Shown here one piece after another: positions 61,151 through 64,000 of a DNA stretch of 64,000 nt. Positions within the stretch are counted from its first letter, which is position 1, and each line of letters begins with the position of its first letter. The DNA is from Lachancea thermotolerans CBS 6340 (lineage: Eukaryota; Ascomycota; Saccharomycetes; Saccharomycetales; Saccharomycetaceae). Both the position numbers and the translations under genes were made by a program. The notes under the pieces are model-generated. The model was not told where the DNA came from, made no database searches, and saw nothing but the letters and a program-made list of their open reading frames with translations. The stretch is taken from assembly GCF_000142805.1 (NCBI RefSeq), contig NC_013081.1:1116001-1180000 (forward strand), written 5' to 3'.

Positions 61151-61497
61151 ATTGTAGACCTAATTAAGGAATATATGGCACTTACGAAGCTGTAAATATT
61201 AAGACTATTTGGCTGGAACTCAGAATACAAAAGCGCAGTACATGTGTTCACCGATGATGATTCTTTACAAAATACATATTTTCAGAAGTTTTCCCTTTGT
61301 GTATTGTGACGCTGTCGCCTTGACGCGCATCTTAAGGGACCCTAAAGCCGCAGATGGTGATAAAAAATATCAAATGAGGTCAAATTAGGTTGACTTAAAA
61401 GCTCGTAAGCTTACTAGTAGTATACATAATTTAGAATGCCTGATTTATAGAGCCGCACCGTAGAAAAGTTTGAAGGAATAAGAAAGGAAGTACTGCA
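61151..61497. promoter_or_regulatory. DTR1 promoter and NOG1 3' flank
   Basis: 347 bp, AT-rich toward NOG1. I see no clear mid-sporulation element (Ndt80 consensus CRCAAAW) or other feature with certainty, and no gene. Confidence 0.4.
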
Positions 61498-63441
61498 TTA
61501 ACGGAAATCAGTCTTACCGATACCACGCTTACCGCTAAACAGGTGCTTAGCCAGAGCTGCGGTAGAGTGTCTGTCGGCTTCACCGGCTCTCGCTTCTCTG
61601 TTTCTTTCTCTTCTTTGGATCTTGGCCAACCTGTCGGCCTTCGATCTCATAGTTCCATCAGCAACACCATCCAGCAGTCTATCAGATTGTCTTAACTTTC
61701 CACCGTTAGAAGAAGTGTTTGTAGTGTCAGCGCCTCCGAAGACGACATCAGCACCGCTTTCGACGTATTTATTCCTTTGAGCAGCAGATTTCTGTTTGTC
61801 TTGCAGAGATGACATGTCGTGACCCAATGATGACATGTGCTTCTCCATCTCGCCGAAGGACTTCGTGAGCTTCGAACGAGGCATAACAGCACGGTTCTTG
61901 AGAGCTTTACGGTTTCTAGCGGCAACAATCATCTTCTTTTGCCTGTCTCTGATCCAAGCAGCTTTCTCCTTAATGTCGGCAACCTCGTCAGCCGCGAACC
62001 CCTCATAAGCCTCTTCTTCTTCATCCGAGTTGTAGAAACCCTCAGCTTCGAGTTTCTCCTCCTCTTCCTCCAAAGCTTGCAGTTTAGCGGCGATTTCAGG
62101 GTCCATGAAATCATAGACGTTCTTACCGTCCAAGATCTCTGGCATAACATCGTTCTTCCACTCGTCGTCTTCAAGCAAGTACTTGTCTTTCAAGTTGATG
62201 TTGAAAACACCCGCACCACCATTCTCGGCCTCGACCTCTCTTGCCAATTTCATTCTGTTTGGATCATCCTGGTCGAACTTCTTCATGTTCTTGATGGCAT
62301 CTGGAATGTATGGAGATCTGTCGACACCGTCATCTCTAGCTTGGGGCTTAGCAACGTGGATCTTGTTCAGTACGTTGTTAACTCTGGCAGTAGATTTGAG
62401 CTTGTTCTCGATTCTAGAGGCCAAAAGCTTTTCACACGCTTTGTTTCTGACTTCCATAACATTGTCTTCCTCAACACATGAAGTAGGCATTATCTCAACG
62501 CCTGGCATATCAGCGATGCCCTTCAACAAGGCGGCGCGCTCCTCATCCAAATCTTCAGGTCTGATAATATCGGTCTTGTTGATCACAACCATGACAGACT
62601 TGTTGGCGAACAAAGGCTTGATGGAATGGAATAATTTGGCCTGAGCCTCGATAGTGAAGCCACACTGCTCAGAAAGATCCATAAAGTACAGAACACATGA
62701 ACGCAAATGCGCAATGGCGTAAATAGACTGCATTTCAATGTTGTTCATTTCTTCAGTGGGCCTATCCAAGATACCTGGTGTATCAATGGCCTGGAATCTC
62801 AAGTACTTGTAGTCAAAGTGACCCACGTACAAGGACTTCGTGGTAAAGGCATATGGCTGAACCTCAACATCTGCCTTGGTGATGCAACGCAGGAATGAGG
62901 ACTTACCCACGTTAGGATAGCCACAAATCAGCAACGTTCTGGTGTTGGGGTCAATTGATGGCAATCTGCCCAAATGCTGACGCACCTGCTCCAGGTAAAC
63001 CAAAGGATCCTTCAGCTTTTTGACGATAGTCGCCATTCTACCCAAAGCGGCTCTCTTCAGCTGCTTACACTGGAACAGCGACTGGCCAAACTTCAGCAAA
63101 CGTACGTAATCACGCGAGACTTGCTCGATCAGAGTCTTGGCACGCGACACTGCGGCTAGCGACACTTTGTAATGGTTCTTTTCGTACAGCGTATCCATCA
63201 GGTCTCTGTGGAATGGATGCACATCGTTGATGTTTGGGAATCCTTTTAGTATATCCTCAAACTTTTCTTCAAAACCCTCGGCAGTGAACTTGACCTTACG
63301 CATATAGAAAGCACGGATTCTGGTGATCGCGAAGCCTGGTCTGATCACAGTAGGCGTCTTCCTCTGCGTCCTGTTGAGCACGATGTCAAGGAGGTCGTTG
63401 GCCGGCGCGACCGTAGGGATATCTTTCCAGGAGAGCTGCAT
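61498..63441 (-). CDS. NOG1: 60S pre-ribosome GTPase Nog1
   Basis: 647 residues, the S. cerevisiae length. N-terminal NOG1 helical domain (SWKDIPTVAPANDLLDIVLN), then an Obg/TRAFAC GTPase: G1 GYPNVGKSSFLR near 175, switch region AFTTKSLYVGHF, G3 DTPGILDRP near 220, G4 NKTD near 290. The C-terminus is Lys/Arg-rich with acidic runs (EEEEEKLEAEGF, SDEEEEAYEGF) and ends KRGIGKTDFR. Its C-terminal tail inserts in the exit tunnel of the maturing 60S subunit. Equivalent of YPL093W. Confidence 0.98.
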   Translation of the reverse strand: MQLSWKDIPTVAPANDLLDIVLNRTQRKTPTVIRPGFAITRIRAFYMRKVKFTAEGFEEKFEDILKGFPNINDVHPFHRDLMDTLYEKNHYKVSLAAVSRAKTLIEQVSRDYVRLLKFGQSLFQCKQLKRAALGRMATIVKKLKDPLVYLEQVRQHLGRLPSIDPNTRTLLICGYPNVGKSSFLRCITKADVEVQPYAFTTKSLYVGHFDYKYLRFQAIDTPGILDRPTEEMNNIEMQSIYAIAHLRSCVLYFMDLSEQCGFTIEAQAKLFHSIKPLFANKSVMVVINKTDIIRPEDLDEERAALLKGIADMPGVEIMPTSCVEEDNVMEVRNKACEKLLASRIENKLKSTARVNNVLNKIHVAKPQARDDGVDRSPYIPDAIKNMKKFDQDDPNRMKLAREVEAENGGAGVFNINLKDKYLLEDDEWKNDVMPEILDGKNVYDFMDPEIAAKLQALEEEEEKLEAEGFYNSDEEEEAYEGFAADEVADIKEKAAWIRDRQKKMIVAARNRKALKNRAVMPRSKLTKSFGEMEKHMSSLGHDMSSLQDKQKSAAQRNKYVESGADVVFGGADTTNTSSNGGKLRQSDRLLDGVADGTMRSKADRLAKIQRRERNREARAGEADRHSTAALAKHLFSGKRGIGKTDFR

Positions 63442-64000
63442 GGTGCTATTGGCGGGCTAGTAGCACGGGTGGGTGACAAAGCTCGAGCTGGGTTTGAGTG
63501 GTTAAAATCTCAGAAGTTAAGAAGGAGCTCATCGCATGGGATGCTCATCGCTAAAATTTTTCAAAGAAAAAAAGCAGCGAGCATTTTCTCGTTATAGACG
63601 AAATATCTTTTGTTTTCTTTTTGAAACATCGTTTTGTACAATAAAGTCATTTTATTAGAGAGAGAGGTCTACCAATGAGATCTGACGCTGATTGGTTCGC
63701 ACGTGACTGTAAATACTTGTCGCCCGACTTTGGACTACGCGCTAGCGACATATGAAACGTGACAGGAGAGAAGGGGAAGACAAACAGTCTTTACAGCCTT
63801 CTCTACAATCACAAAACGTTTGGATTTTGATTTCTTCAGTAATTTTTCGAATTTTCATTCACTGAGAAACGGTCTCTTTCAATTTGACGATATCTGTTCG
63901 CTGAATTTTGCGCCGTTTTTCGAAAACTTCAGCCTCAGAGGTTACTAGTTTACTGGCTGAATCCCGACTTTTGCTTCGACCTTCTCACAGGTAAACTTCC
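63442..64000. promoter_or_regulatory. NOG1 promoter and right edge
   Basis: 559 bp to the window end. CACGTGAC (CACGTG 63700-63705) lies 260 bp before the NOG1 ATG. By synteny the next gene outside should be the counterpart of YPL094C or YBR179C. No coding start is visible before the edge. Confidence 0.4.

Overview
The window is nuclear DNA of a budding yeast of the family Saccharomycetaceae that branched before the whole-genome duplication (WGD); gene content, order and spliceosomal signals (GTATGT donors, TACTAAC branch points) fit Lachancea best, but I cannot fix the species. The genus call is inference from pattern, not from a search.

The strongest evidence is gene order. Almost every gene has a Saccharomyces cerevisiae counterpart in one of two blocks: chromosome II YBR198C down to YBR180W, and chromosome XVI YPL075W (probably YPL074W) up to YPL093W. 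Both series run through the window in perfect order, with every C gene on the plus strand and every W gene on the minus strand. This is the classic 2:1 'double conserved synteny' of an unduplicated ancestor. Six loci (the YBR197C/YPL077C pair, RPL21, RPS9, YPC1/YDC1, SMP1/RLM1, RPS6) have ohnolog pairs in S. cerevisiae. Four genes have no counterpart at this place in the two S. cerevisiae blocks: a homocitrate synthase, a small metallothionein-like gene, a threonine aldolase and a sorbose-reductase-like SDR.

Layout. 0-11 kb: YTA6? (partial), GCR1, TAF5, GPI2, a YBR197C-like gene and PGI1. 11-16 kb: MSI1, ATP4 (intron), AIM4, MED8, RIM2. 16-19.3 kb: RPL21 and RPS9 (both with introns). 19.5-31 kb: homocitrate synthase, MOT1, NTC20, GDT1, PCH2 (3' intron). 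31.6-48 kb: metallothionein-like gene, tRNA-Glu, SEN54, BRO1, MBA1, SEC16, ELP3, GLY1. 48.2-53.5 kb: a very GC-rich island with an alkaline ceramidase, the SDR and RLM1/SMP1, whose MADS box is split by an intron. 54.8-63.4 kb: RPS6 (intron), GLR1, a 2-kb gene-poor gap, DTR1, NOG1.

The genes are mostly housekeeping: glycolysis and its activator (PGI1, GCR1), transcription (TAF5, MED8, MOT1), chromatin (MSI1), ribosomes (RPL21, RPS9, RPS6, NOG1), mitochondria (ATP4, RIM2, MBA1), ER/Golgi traffic (SEC16, GDT1, GPI2, BRO1), tRNA processing (SEN54, ELP3) and meiosis/spores (PCH2, DTR1). I saw no transposon, LTR, viral relic, CRISPR array or centromere. The most interesting material is regulatory: all three ribosomal-protein promoters carry a TGACTG (Homol-D-like) box 1 to 5 bases from a Rap1-like site, and two of them have a GC-rich block of GCCTAGC (IFHL-like) repeats between that site and the start codon. 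Intron positions (ATP4, RLM1) and the GC island also deserve a second look.
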